Positions 33,932-42,186 of a stretch of 64,000 bases of DNA are shown piece after piece. The stretch lies in assembly GCA_963210315.1 (NCBI GenBank), contig OY723250.1:1240001-1304000 (forward strand), read 5' to 3'. The translations under genes and the position numbers were made by a program. Under the pieces are notes generated by a model that was not told where the DNA came from, searched no databases, and was given only the letters and a program-made list of their open reading frames with translations. Within the stretch, counting starts at the first letter, position 1; each line of letters starts with the position of its first letter. This DNA is from Rhynchopus euleeides (taxonomy: Eukaryota; Euglenozoa; Diplonemea; Diplonemida; Diplonemidae).

Positions 33932-35246
33932 CTGGGGGGGTCAAATAATTGTAACCCCTACGATTATTTAGCGACGCGGTCTGTATAAATCGGGTGTCCC
34001 AAAATTTACAAATTTTCAACGGTGGTGAATAATCGTAGGGGTTACGATTATTCACTTTTGGCAAAAATTTACCCGTTTTGCTGTTCAGAATGTCAATTGG
34101 TGGGGTGGGGGTGGGTGTGGGTCGCATTCTCGGCCTGTCTCACCGGCATTCCGTGCACACAGCAACAGCACCGGTGGAAACTGGCCATAGCACCCCGGTG
34201 GGCCACCAGGAGGGGAGGGACCCGGTGTGAGGCGCTTGAGTCATCCAGATGGGCACACGGTGGGGTCCGACACCCGATGTCGGACCCTGTGACCCGTTTT
34301 TTAGGTACCCTCCACACCCAGTGCGCGCTCGACCGTCGAATGGTTTTTCTGGTCCCGTGCACTTCCCTGCCTGCCACACCACCCCCTCGACCCCATCCCC
34401 AGCACCAGAGCGTCGTTGGCTGGCGTGCGCGGGGCACGCGTCGAATACCGATGACGGGGCCTGTGTTCCTGGGGCGCTGACGAGGTCCGAAGGGATTGAC
34501 GCCTTGGCTCAGTCCTTACGTTTGGATGAGGGCGTGGTTTTTGACGTAGCGGGAGCCCTCAAGAATACAGCACAGCTGCACCTGCTCTTGCGCCGTCTCC
34601 AGTTCGCATAGTCCCTTCGTATGACGGTGACTGGGAGCCCTGGCTGTCCCGATCTATTTCAATGACTGTATCAGTTTCCAGCCTAGTTCCCATGCTTGGG
34701 TGCTTGGCTCGGGTGCACCCTTCGAGGTGGTACAGAGAATGCAAAGAGAGTCCACAGGGGGGTCTGGGGGGCGGAGCCCCCCAGCCGCCGGAGGCCACGG
34801 TAGTGAACATCTGTTCCTTGTGGGGTACAGTTTCTGGACTGTGTCCATCTTCCTGAGGTTGCGTATGGGCCACCCCAGAATTTTGGTGCCCCCCCCCCCC
34901 CCCCCCCCAGGCTCACCTCACTGGCAGGGAACCTGGGGGCGGGGGGGCCTCAAACCATACTCTCTTCCACCCATTAAACTCGGGGCATGTGTGCTCCGAC
35001 ATGTGGGGTGACTCAATCACTGGTCTATGACGACCGATTCTCCACTTTGTACAGCCTGAGTGGGATCCCTGCTGTTCCTGTTGCTTGATCTTCTGAGGAA
35101 AAGTCAGAAATTTGGCCAAAAGTGAATAATCGTAACCCCTACGATTATTCAAAACAAATTTACGTATAAATGGCCCAGAAAATGTTGTACAATTAATCGC
35201 CCCCTTACGATTATTCGACTACTTACGATTAATTGCCCCCCCCCAG
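33932..35246. mobile_element. TA-flanked element disrupting the Lys-rich reading frame
   Basis: Ends are CTGGGGGGG inverted, with TA at 33930-33931 and 35247-35248. Sub-terminal inverted repeats contain GAATAATCGTAGGGGTTACG (34026) and its complement (about 35148). Exact excision restores a reading frame, which confirms both boundaries. The interior holds short frames of no known family (for example GIDALAQSLRLDEGVVFDVA near 34493) and one GC hairpin repeat at 34757-34811. Confidence 0.93.
34757..34811 (-). repeat. GC hairpin repeat (single, reverse orientation)
   Basis: GGGGTCTGGGGGGCGGAGCC is followed by CCCCAGCCGCCGGAGGCCAC and GGTAGTGAACATCTG. It matches the family at 36238, 48609 and elsewhere and lies inside the 33932-35246 element. 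Confidence 0.9.
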
Positions 35247-35645
35247 TAAAAAAGGGGGCAGTGTGCTGACACTGGGATCCATTAGAAGGCTCCTAGCAAC
35301 GGTGTTGAGCAAGGAGCTCCACCAGCACAGCACCCAGGTGGCCAACGCAATCATCGCCATGTCTTCCCTGACATGGATAAGTTCGCTGTCAGGGAAGTCG
35401 CAACGATGCGGAAGGAGGGCGCTCTCCGTCATATACAAGGTGGAGGCGAAGTATGGCAAGGTGCAGGATACAAACGTGTCGTCGGGGGCAGCCTGAAGCC
35501 GCGAATGATCGCGACACGGGCGAACGGCTTGGCACCGTGGGTCTGGATAGATGCTGGAGTTCGGCCGGGTGAAACCGGAAGTCGCAGCAAAATTTGCCCC
35601 CCCAGATTTCTTCCTCAAACCCACCCGTGGGCTGATCCGGCCTTG

Positions 35646-35745
35646 CACGGTGGACTCCAGCGGGGGTAGGGTACCACTACCGGGTTTAACCCTTTTCGGG
35701 AGTCTCAACTAGGGGGAGTCCAACTCCCGCTAGCGGGAGTATAGA
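35646..35745 (+). repeat. Internal copy of the CACGGTGG terminal repeat
   Basis: CACGGTGGACTCCAGCGGGG, then AACCCTTTTCGGGAGTCTCA and an ACTCCCGCTAGCGGGAGT palindrome, repeat the left end at 33603 in the same orientation. Either a second copy of the transposon starts here and shares the right end at 37882, or the sub-terminal repeat was duplicated. The flanking bases do not give a clear target duplication. Confidence 0.75.
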
Positions 35746-35985
35746 TCAGCAGTGGGCAACAATGAGGCGATGCGGGGGGCGAGGGCACCGATGCTCACTG
35801 TGCGACATCCCAGAAGAACGCTGGTATCAACAGGTGCATCGATACCCGCACCTGACTCTCTCTGAGATGAAAGAGGCTGGCTACCCCTCCCTCTTGGCAG
35901 GTGTGCTTCCCAATGCCCGCTACGTCACCCCAGCACTCCATGACTGCAAGGGGCTCGCCATGCGGCTGATCAGGGTACTGGATGA

Positions 35986-36646
35986 CAGGGGTGGAGCTTG
36001 GGGGTTTTTTCGGGTCAGCTGACCTGATTTTCTGCAGGCCCTCACAAAAAATCAGGTCAGGGGTAAAAAGAAAAAAAAATATAGATTTTCGGGAAACCGG
36101 AAAAGTTGGCTCCTCGCCTTGGGGCCTCAAGGTGACCAGGAGGCGTTTCGTGAGCAAAGTGACCCCAGCGACATGAGCACAGGCCTCAAACAGTCACAAT
36201 AGAGGACAAATGAAGCTGCCCAACCCGTACCGTGCAACAGACGTTTACTACCGTGGCCTCCGGTGGCTGGGGGGCTCCGCCCCCCAGACCCCCCTGTGGC
36301 ATGTGCCTGTCTTGTACCCAAGCCCTTTACATCAGGGAATCTCAGTATCCTCAGGAGGACGCAGCCAACTCACACAGAATCCGTACGCCCGCAAGTCACA
36401 GATGTTCACTACCGTGGCCTCCGGCGGCTGGGAGCTCCGCCTCCCAGACCCCCCCTACGGCATGTGTTTGTCTTGTAACCAAGTCCTTGCGCGTCCGGGG
36501 CTGCATATCGGTTCCGGTACCTCGCGGGAGGCTGGGCCCGAGCACTGATCTCTGAGACGAACCGGGGGGGAACCCATAAGAAAAAATTGGCTGACCCGAT
36601 CTGACCCGATCCAGCCCGCAACCCCATATTTCAAGCTCCACCCCTG
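35986..36646. mobile_element. hAT-like non-autonomous element with paired hairpin repeats
   Basis: The 8-bp duplication CTGGATGA lies at 35978-35985 and 36647-36654. Inverted ends are CAGGGGTGGAGCTTG on both sides. It is inserted in the coding region at 35762-37567. The interior is almost entirely the paired GC hairpin repeat. Confidence 0.95.
36238..36457 (+). repeat. GC hairpin repeat, direct pair
   Basis: Two copies of ACTACCGTGGCCTCCGG-[CT]-GGCTGGG...CCCAGACCCCCC lie at about 36238 and 36406. They are separated by GTCTTGTACCCAAG, then CCTCAGGAGGACGCAGCCAA and CTCACACAGAATCCGTACG. Pair spacing is about 168 bp. Confidence 0.93.
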
Positions 36647-38833
36647 CTGGATGAGACAACAAAAAAATATTCGACAAGACCTGTACAAACCTTGCACTGA
36701 ATGTGTCGCAGCATGGGACAGGTGCTCAGTTCCGGAAGGTCGTGCTTGCCTGTCACAGGACACACCTACAAGGGCTTGTTCCGCTACCTCTTTGTCTCCC
36801 TTGCAGACCTCATGCATTTCCGGTATGCAGACATCCCCTGGCGCTTCTGGGGATGCAAGGATGAGTCAGCCCGGATTCCCTTCTTGCGTGCTCGGATCTC
36901 AGGGCATATATTTCACTGGTTGATGGAGCATGCCGAAAAGGGATCAACGCGCAATGCCTACGTACACAGTCTCCATCATTGGTGGGCTCCAGAAGATGCA
37001 GTGCCTCTGCAGAACAACGACGAATTTGAAGAAGCAGAGAACGGACATCGCAAGAAAGATGCCGTTACAATCGCCAGCTCCGCAACTTACGAGAGAGATC
37101 TTGCGATGGCAGAAGAGAAGCGGCGCGCATCGGGCATGCCTTGGAAGGTTGCGCACCTGTCGCAGGACGGGATCCTCGGGTATAGAGAAGTCATCCTGTG
37201 TCCGTGTCTGCACACCCGACACGCTCATAGATTGGCTGTGTATGTTCTTTGCACACAGTTGACACAGCTGCAGAAGGGGGTTGTGCACTGCAACACACAG
37301 GACTTCGTTGAACCCATCAGCGCGCCCTACTTCCTGTTCCGGTTCCCCGAAGGACACCGCAAATTATCGCTCTGCTTGTGCAAAATGCCAATCCCGCTGG
37401 GGGCGACTTTCACACCATTCGTGTCATCCGAGGCGACTTTGAGCACGCTTGACCAACGCGCACAGCAGGAGGGGGATGACAGTTCTGACGAAGAAGATGA
37501 GGCCTGCAGGATGGCTTGTCTTGCCCAAGGTGTAACACAACTACGACAGGCGATGGCCGCACTTTGACACCTCAAATTCTAACCGCTCACCTCCGCAGGT
37601 GTAGCCGCTACCAGGAGGATAGGTAGGTAGTCCAGAGTCCGGGGAAACTGACAGAAGCAAAACAAGCCCCTCCCCATCCCTCTTCCACCATGATTTTACC
37701 CCCCACGCCAGTAGACTGTAACTATATCATGGGAAAAATGGATGAAAATAGGTGAAAAGACTCCCGCTAGGGGGAGTCAGACTCCCCCTAGCGGGAGTCT
37801 GGACTCCCGCTAGCGGGAGTCTTTGACACCCGCTCAGACTCCCGCTCCCAGACTCCCGCTAGGGCCGCTGGAGTCCACCGTGTAAAAATACCGATTTTTA
37901 CATGTATTATACATGTATAATACTTGCATGTCAACTATTATACATGTATAATACATGTATATGCCTGAAATATACATGTAAAATACATGTATATCAAGCA
38001 AAAATACATGTATAATAGTTGCATGTCAACCATTATACATGTATTTTTACTTGATATACATGTATTTTACATGTATATTTCATGCATTTACATGTATTTT
38101 ACATGTATAATACTTGTCATGCAAGTATTATACATGTAAAATACTTGCACGACAAGTAAAATACATGTATAATACTTGCATGACAAGTAAAATACTTGCA
38201 TGCAAGTAAAATACATGTATTTTACTTGCATGCAAGTATTTTACATGTATAATACTTGCATGACAAGTATTATACATGTAAAATACATGTAAATGCATGA
38301 AATATACATGTAAAATACATGTATATCAAGTAAAAATACATGTATAATAGTTGACATGCAACTATTATACATGTATTTTTACTTGATATACATGTATTTT
38401 ACATGTATATTTCAGGCATATACATGTATTATACATGTATAATAGTTGACATGCAAGTATTATACATGTATAATACATGTAAAAATCAGTATTTTTACAT
38501 GTAAAATTTACAAGATCCCACCGTGAATGATACGTCACCCCCCCCCCCTTCCCCCGATAGTAAAGAACAGAACAAGGCCAGTCATCCCCCCCTCTCTCTC
38601 ATCCCTCCCTCCCCCCCCCCCCCAGTTGCTTGGCCCTTATCCCTTGCAGGGGTACTACACTGCACAGCATTGTTTGGCAGCGCAGCGTAATTTGAAACCA
38701 GACGGCTATCCCCACCCCCACACACCCCACACCCACCCCTCACCCCCACGGCTCTTCAGGAAGAACTTGTGACTTCTGCCGCTGACCCCAGCTGCCTGCC
38801 TTAGTTGGCAACTCTTGATCAATTGACGCTGCA

Positions 38834-39610
38834 ATGAGTGAGGAAGTCCCCTTGTTGGAGTACCCGCGTGAGGAGCTGGTGGCTGCGCTGCTGGAGGCTG
38901 CCCGCTATGGAGACGACGATGATGTGGAGCTTGTGAAGAAGATCTGTGCGCACGATGCAACCCTGGTCAACGCAACAGATGAGCAGGGCCGCACGGCAGT
39001 TCACATGTGCTGTGCGAACAGCCACGCAGCGGTGTTGCGCATCCTGCTCCAGGCCAAGCCTGACGTGTCTCTCGTCAACGAGGGGGGGAGCACACCCCTG
39101 CACTTTGCAGCTGTCAAGGGGTCTGAGGACTGCGTGCGCCTCCTCCTCGACCACGGGTACAACGCATCCGTGAAGAACAAGCTGGGGCGGAAGCCCATCG
39201 ACGACTGCTGGGAGAAGGGCTTCCAGAAGGTGGAGGACATGCTGCTCCTGAAGGACAAGGACATCGACGCGGAGCTCAAGAAGCAGGAGGCGAAGATCGG
39301 GGAGGGTGACCTGGACGACCTGAGCAACCCGCCGCCGCAGGGGGCAGCGTCTTCATCGTCTTCGTCCTCTTCATCGGCATCAGCTCCGTCTGCTGGAGGC
39401 GCGCCGCGTGCGGGGTACTCCCACGCGGCAAAGCGCCCTGTGCCTGGGCCCAGCACTGCGGCATCTGCAGAGGCTCCTTCTACAGAAGCACAGCCTGCAC
39501 CGGCGCCGAAGAGCCCAACAGGTGCCAGCCCTGCACAGCCACCGGCACCGGCACAGGCGGAAAAGGCACCCGCGTCTGATGCGCAGCTCTCCATGATGGA
39601 CATGGATTAG
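38834..39610 (+). CDS. Ankyrin-repeat protein
   Basis: A single exon of 258 residues, with start ATG after GCTGCA. Residues about 10-45 form a capping helix pair (REELVAALLEAARYGDDDDV). Two or three ankyrin repeats follow: NATDEQGRTAVHMCCANSHA, VNEGGSTPLHFAAVKGSEDC and the capping NKLGRKPIDDCWEKGFQKV. The TPLHFAA and LLLDHG consensus is clear. After about residue 160 the protein becomes low-complexity, with a Ser run, Ala/Pro-rich sequence and a final MMDMD. Layout and length resemble small Yar1-type ankyrin proteins, but nothing ties it to that function. It probably acts as a cytosolic or nuclear binding protein. Only 9 bp separate the foldback element's right flank from the start of its upstream C-rich DNA, so the promoter lies within about 300 bp. 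Confidence 0.9.
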   Translation: MSEEVPLLEYPREELVAALLEAARYGDDDDVELVKKICAHDATLVNATDEQGRTAVHMCCANSHAAVLRILLQAKPDVSLVNEGGSTPLHFAAVKGSEDCVRLLLDHGYNASVKNKLGRKPIDDCWEKGFQKVEDMLLLKDKDIDAELKKQEAKIGEGDLDDLSNPPPQGAASSSSSSSSSASAPSAGGAPRAGYSHAAKRPVPGPSTAASAEAPSTEAQPAPAPKSPTGASPAQPPAPAQAEKAPASDAQLSMMDMD

Positions 39611-40071
39611 GAAGGCTCGCTCTTTGCTTTGTACGTTGAAAGAAAAACTCAGTCTGCTGTGGCATTGCCGAACAGATCTCGTGTCGGTACTTTGTTGAAA
39701 TCACAGTCGCAAGGGGGGAGGTTGCCTGGATTATTTTTTTGTGCGGATTGTTTCACGCGCTGCCCTATCTTCTTCTTCGGGGTATTCTATCATTCAGCCC
39801 GCCAAACGTTATGTTTTGTTTCGGGCGGTGCCGGTGCATCATTATTTTCCGTTGTGTTCGTTGATGTTTATCGGTGTGGCGTGATCATAGCCCTTGCCAT
39901 GCATGTGTAGTGCCTGCAGTGGGTCGCATCCGCGCTACCCCTGCGATTGCCACAGAGGGATGGCGGTTGTCACGATTGTGTCCAGCAGATGAGCCGACGT
40001 TTTTCTTGAGCTGTATGCTACCCACCATACACCCCACAGGCCGTTCCGGTTCCGGGGTGGGATTCGGCAAA
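39611..40071. other. Spacer between ankyrin and secreted-protein genes
   Basis: 461 bp with T-rich segments (39731-39740, 39840-39870) downstream of the ankyrin stop. No gene is seen and no clear polyadenylation motif can be singled out. Confidence 0.5.
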
Positions 40072-40630
40072 ATGGGGCGGTTGGGGCTCTGTGTGGCGGT
40101 GGCTGTGGCCATCCTGTGCCTGGTTTTCGTGGAGACGGCAGACGCGAAGCGGTGCTCGATGCGCACAAAAAATGAGATCTGGAAGCACGGGCAGGGGAAG
40201 TTTGTGAACGAGCCCGCAGGGACTGACAAGTGGGTGGAGTACAACCGCGAAGGCAAGGTGGCAGCACGCTTCACCGTTGTGCAGCAGCACGGCAACCAGG
40301 TGGTCCTGCGTGACGCGGTATGCCAAGCACACACCGCCACACCTGCAGAGAGACAGCAATCCCACACCACATGCCACAAAGCTGCATGCTGCAACATACC
40401 CTACCTCTGAAATCCCCAGCATGCCGTGCTATATCATAGCACGGTGCAACAACCCCACTATCAACCCTCTACTCTTCTGCTTCACTACCCCACCACCACC
40501 ACCACCACCACAGAAGCGCAACCTGAACATCCTGCTGCAAGATGAGCTCTGCGCCACAAACGCCGATGGCGGGTCGCAGTACCAGCAGCTCTACCAGGGA
40601 GAGTGGCTCAAGGTGATCGACTGCACATAA
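40072..40630 (+). CDS. Small secreted protein of unknown function
   Basis: Exons are 40072-40317 and 40514-40630 (120 residues). The intron starts GTATGC and ends in a (CAC)n run with CACAG. Residues 1-25 (MGRLGLCVAVAVAILCLVFV, ETADA) are a classic signal peptide with cleavage expected after ADA. The mature ~95 residues alternate polar and hydrophobic positions (KWVEYNREGKVAARFTVVQQ, QVVLRD, LYQGEWLKVIDC), suggesting an all-beta fold. They contain three Cys (in KRC, LCA and DCT). I do not recognise a family. An upstream in-frame extension exists, but this ATG puts the hydrophobic core at the N-terminus and is preferred. Confidence 0.82.
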
Positions 40631-42186
40631 GGCCCCAGAGGCGAGACATCTACCCTTGGTCGGATGATGTGACGCCATCCGCCCGATATACCCCCTCCCC
40701 CCACGCCCCGCAACGAACCATAAACCGAAGCTCTTGGCAGCCCCGAACCTCCGGGGTGCGACCAGCATTTCTTTATCTGATACTACAAGGCAGCCACGCC
40801 GTTTTTTTGAGGGGGGGTGTGGTGGTAGTGGTGGGGGGGGGGGGGGGGGCGACCAAAGAAACGCCACATGGCTGTGGCGGCAGCCCCGCAGCCGCCGCAG
40901 CAACGGAATCAGGATGTCCCACAGCCCCCCCACCTGGAGACGGGATCCCCCTCCCCCCCGTGGGGATCTGCATACACAAGGCGGGGGAGCCTTGTTGAGA
41001 GTTTCAGACCCCCCTCTGAACCCTCTCAGCGCCCCACATGCGTGGCCTGCTGCTATTGTATCGCCCCCTGTGTGGCACTCTCCCTAGCTGCAGAGAACAG
41101 TCCCACGGTTGCTCGCTCCCTGCGACATCGGGGTGCTGCTGTGGGGGGTAGCACTGTGCTCTGGTAGGGCACCCGGGTCTGTGTATTTTTTTTGAGAGAG
41201 GAACCAATGTGGATGGCAAAGCCCGGCCGCACCTTTCCGTGCCAGCCGTTTTCTCCCCACGGCAGGGCGCTTGACTCGTGTGTCATAAACTCAAACGCAG
41301 TTTGGGCATGGCTCTCGAACCCGGAACTGCGTGTCGGTGCGAGACCTGAGTTGCGGTGAAGGTGAAGCTCGTGCAGTTGTCTGCACATTTGGGAGCTGCT
41401 CCTCACCAACCCCTTCTTCAAAGAAATACACACAGGACGTTACGACAAGGGGGGGCTGTGATACCGCTCGTTTGTCACAGCGCGCCAAAACAGACAGCAG
41501 CAAATGACCCAAGACACGTCTCTCTCTCTCTTTTCTGCCTGGCGATCCCCCCCTCCCCTATCTCCCATCTGCTGTCTCCGAAGCAGCTGATGGTCTGAGC
41601 CTCGCCAGGCATCTCACTAAACAATTAAAGGTAACAGCAAAACATGCATCCCGGACACAGAGAGGGGCTTCGCTGCGGTGCCCCGAAAACGGTGCGTTTT
41701 TTTTGGTGTAGTTCCCGCTATTTATTGCAGGTGATTCCGTGAAAGGTGCTGAACTTTGCGGTATTGCCGATAGCCTCCATATATACCCGTTGCTGCAGCA
41801 CGAGAGCCTGGCCCCTGCCAGGTTGATCGTCAAGGCACACTCGCCGCCTTGGTGCGCGGGAGGGTGTGGGGGGGAGGGCGGGGCTGCAAGGGTTTGCGAT
41901 TCTGAAATAACGCATGATGGTAACAAATCGGCAAAAGAAACTCTGTGGGGCGGGGAGGGGGCTGTGTGGATGGGGGTGTTTGTGTGTATATGAGTGAGTG
42001 CTGTGTGGCGAGCGACCCCCAGTGCCGGTTTAAATCCCCGCTGCCACCATCCCCTCCCGAAGACCCCCCCCCCCCCCCCAGCCTGGAGAATCCTTGGGGA
42101 TGTTGACTTTAGTGCTGTCTGCCTGGAGTTTGCCTCTGCCGACCCACTGCCACCCACCCACCCAACCACAGGCTGGTGACAGCCAA
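40631..42186. other. Intergenic and 5' leader of the cyclase gene
   Basis: It contains G- and C-runs (40829-40848, 42067-42080) and a CT tract (41519-41533). Just before the cyclase start, a pyrimidine-rich CCACCCAACCACAG ending at about 42171 looks like a 3' splice site of a leader intron. No other gene seen. Confidence 0.5.

Larger units (their letters stand above)
33811..35496 (+). pseudogene. Small Lys-rich-tailed protein, interrupted by a transposon
   Basis: ATG at 33811. Thirty residues with a basic tail (MGKTTTKPAAK, IKKKKSAES) run into NIVHDFCTAFPV. At 33930-33931 a TA-flanked element begins. Removing it together with one TA joins codon 40 exactly in frame to KKGGSVLTLGSIRRLL at 35249 and continues to a stop at 35496, giving 122 residues in all. 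A lysine-rich tail before a short, mostly helical region is histone-like in layout, but I cannot align a histone fold with confidence. The product was encoded by the 33603-37882 transposon before the insertion. Confidence 0.6.
35762..37567 (+). pseudogene. Transposon protein gene broken by a hAT insertion and a frameshift
   Basis: The first part (35762-35985) encodes a Cys-containing segment (CSLCDIPEERWYQQVHRYPH) and HDCKGLAMRLIRVL, then stops at the hAT-like element 35986-36646. After it, NLALNVSQHGTGAQFRKV is readable in one frame, and from about 36750 a second frame (GLFRYLFVSLADLMHFRYAD, RARISGHIFHWLMEHAEKG) is open to 37567. That frame ends with an acidic DSSDEEDEA stretch. It looks like one long protein, perhaps the transposase of the CACGGTGG-ended element. 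I recognise no catalytic motif and cannot name the family. Confidence 0.55.
33603..37882 (+). mobile_element. CACGGTGG-ended transposon nested in the foldback element
   Basis: Ends CACGGTGGACTCCAGCGG are inverted, flanked by TA (33601-33602 and 37883-37884). The inverted repeats extend over 110-160 bp and contain multiple GGGAGTC/GACTCCC palindromes, ending near CCCATGATA. The first eight bases equal those of the foldback elements, so the two probably use the same transposase. It carries two broken coding regions (33811-35496 and 35762-37567), each interrupted by a further transposon. A third copy of its left end lies inside at 35646, so it may be a compound of two copies. Confidence 0.9.
33573..38525. 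mobile_element. Foldback (palindromic) element, copy 2, carrying a nested transposon
   Basis: Ends CACGGTGGGATCTTGTAAAT are inverted, with an AA duplication (33571-33572 and 38526-38527). Its own sequence is only 33573-33602 plus 37883-38525, about 670 bp. It is a nearly complete palindrome centred near 38205 (TACTTGCATGCAAGTA). The remainder is the transposon 33603-37882, inserted at a TA inside the left terminal repeat: the sequence across the junction is restored to that of copy 1 (TTTTACATGTAAAAATACC) when the insert and one TA are removed. Confidence 0.92.

Noticed and set aside
34087..35059. Further hAT-like insertion inside the 33932-35246 element (8-bp match TGCTGTTC at both sides)
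   Set aside because: The segment between has no inverted ends, and an 8-bp match over this search space could arise by chance.
36238..36300. Bacterial-type terminator or bacterial contamination from the GC hairpin (GGCTCCGCCCC)
   Set aside because: It recurs ten times inside eukaryotic transposons with target duplications, in both orientations and without a T-tract.
42100..42186. Upstream in-frame start for the adenylate cyclase
   Set aside because: This stretch is pyrimidine-rich, encodes Pro/His-rich sequence and contains a likely CCACAG acceptor at about 42171. The ATG at 42187 is a better start.
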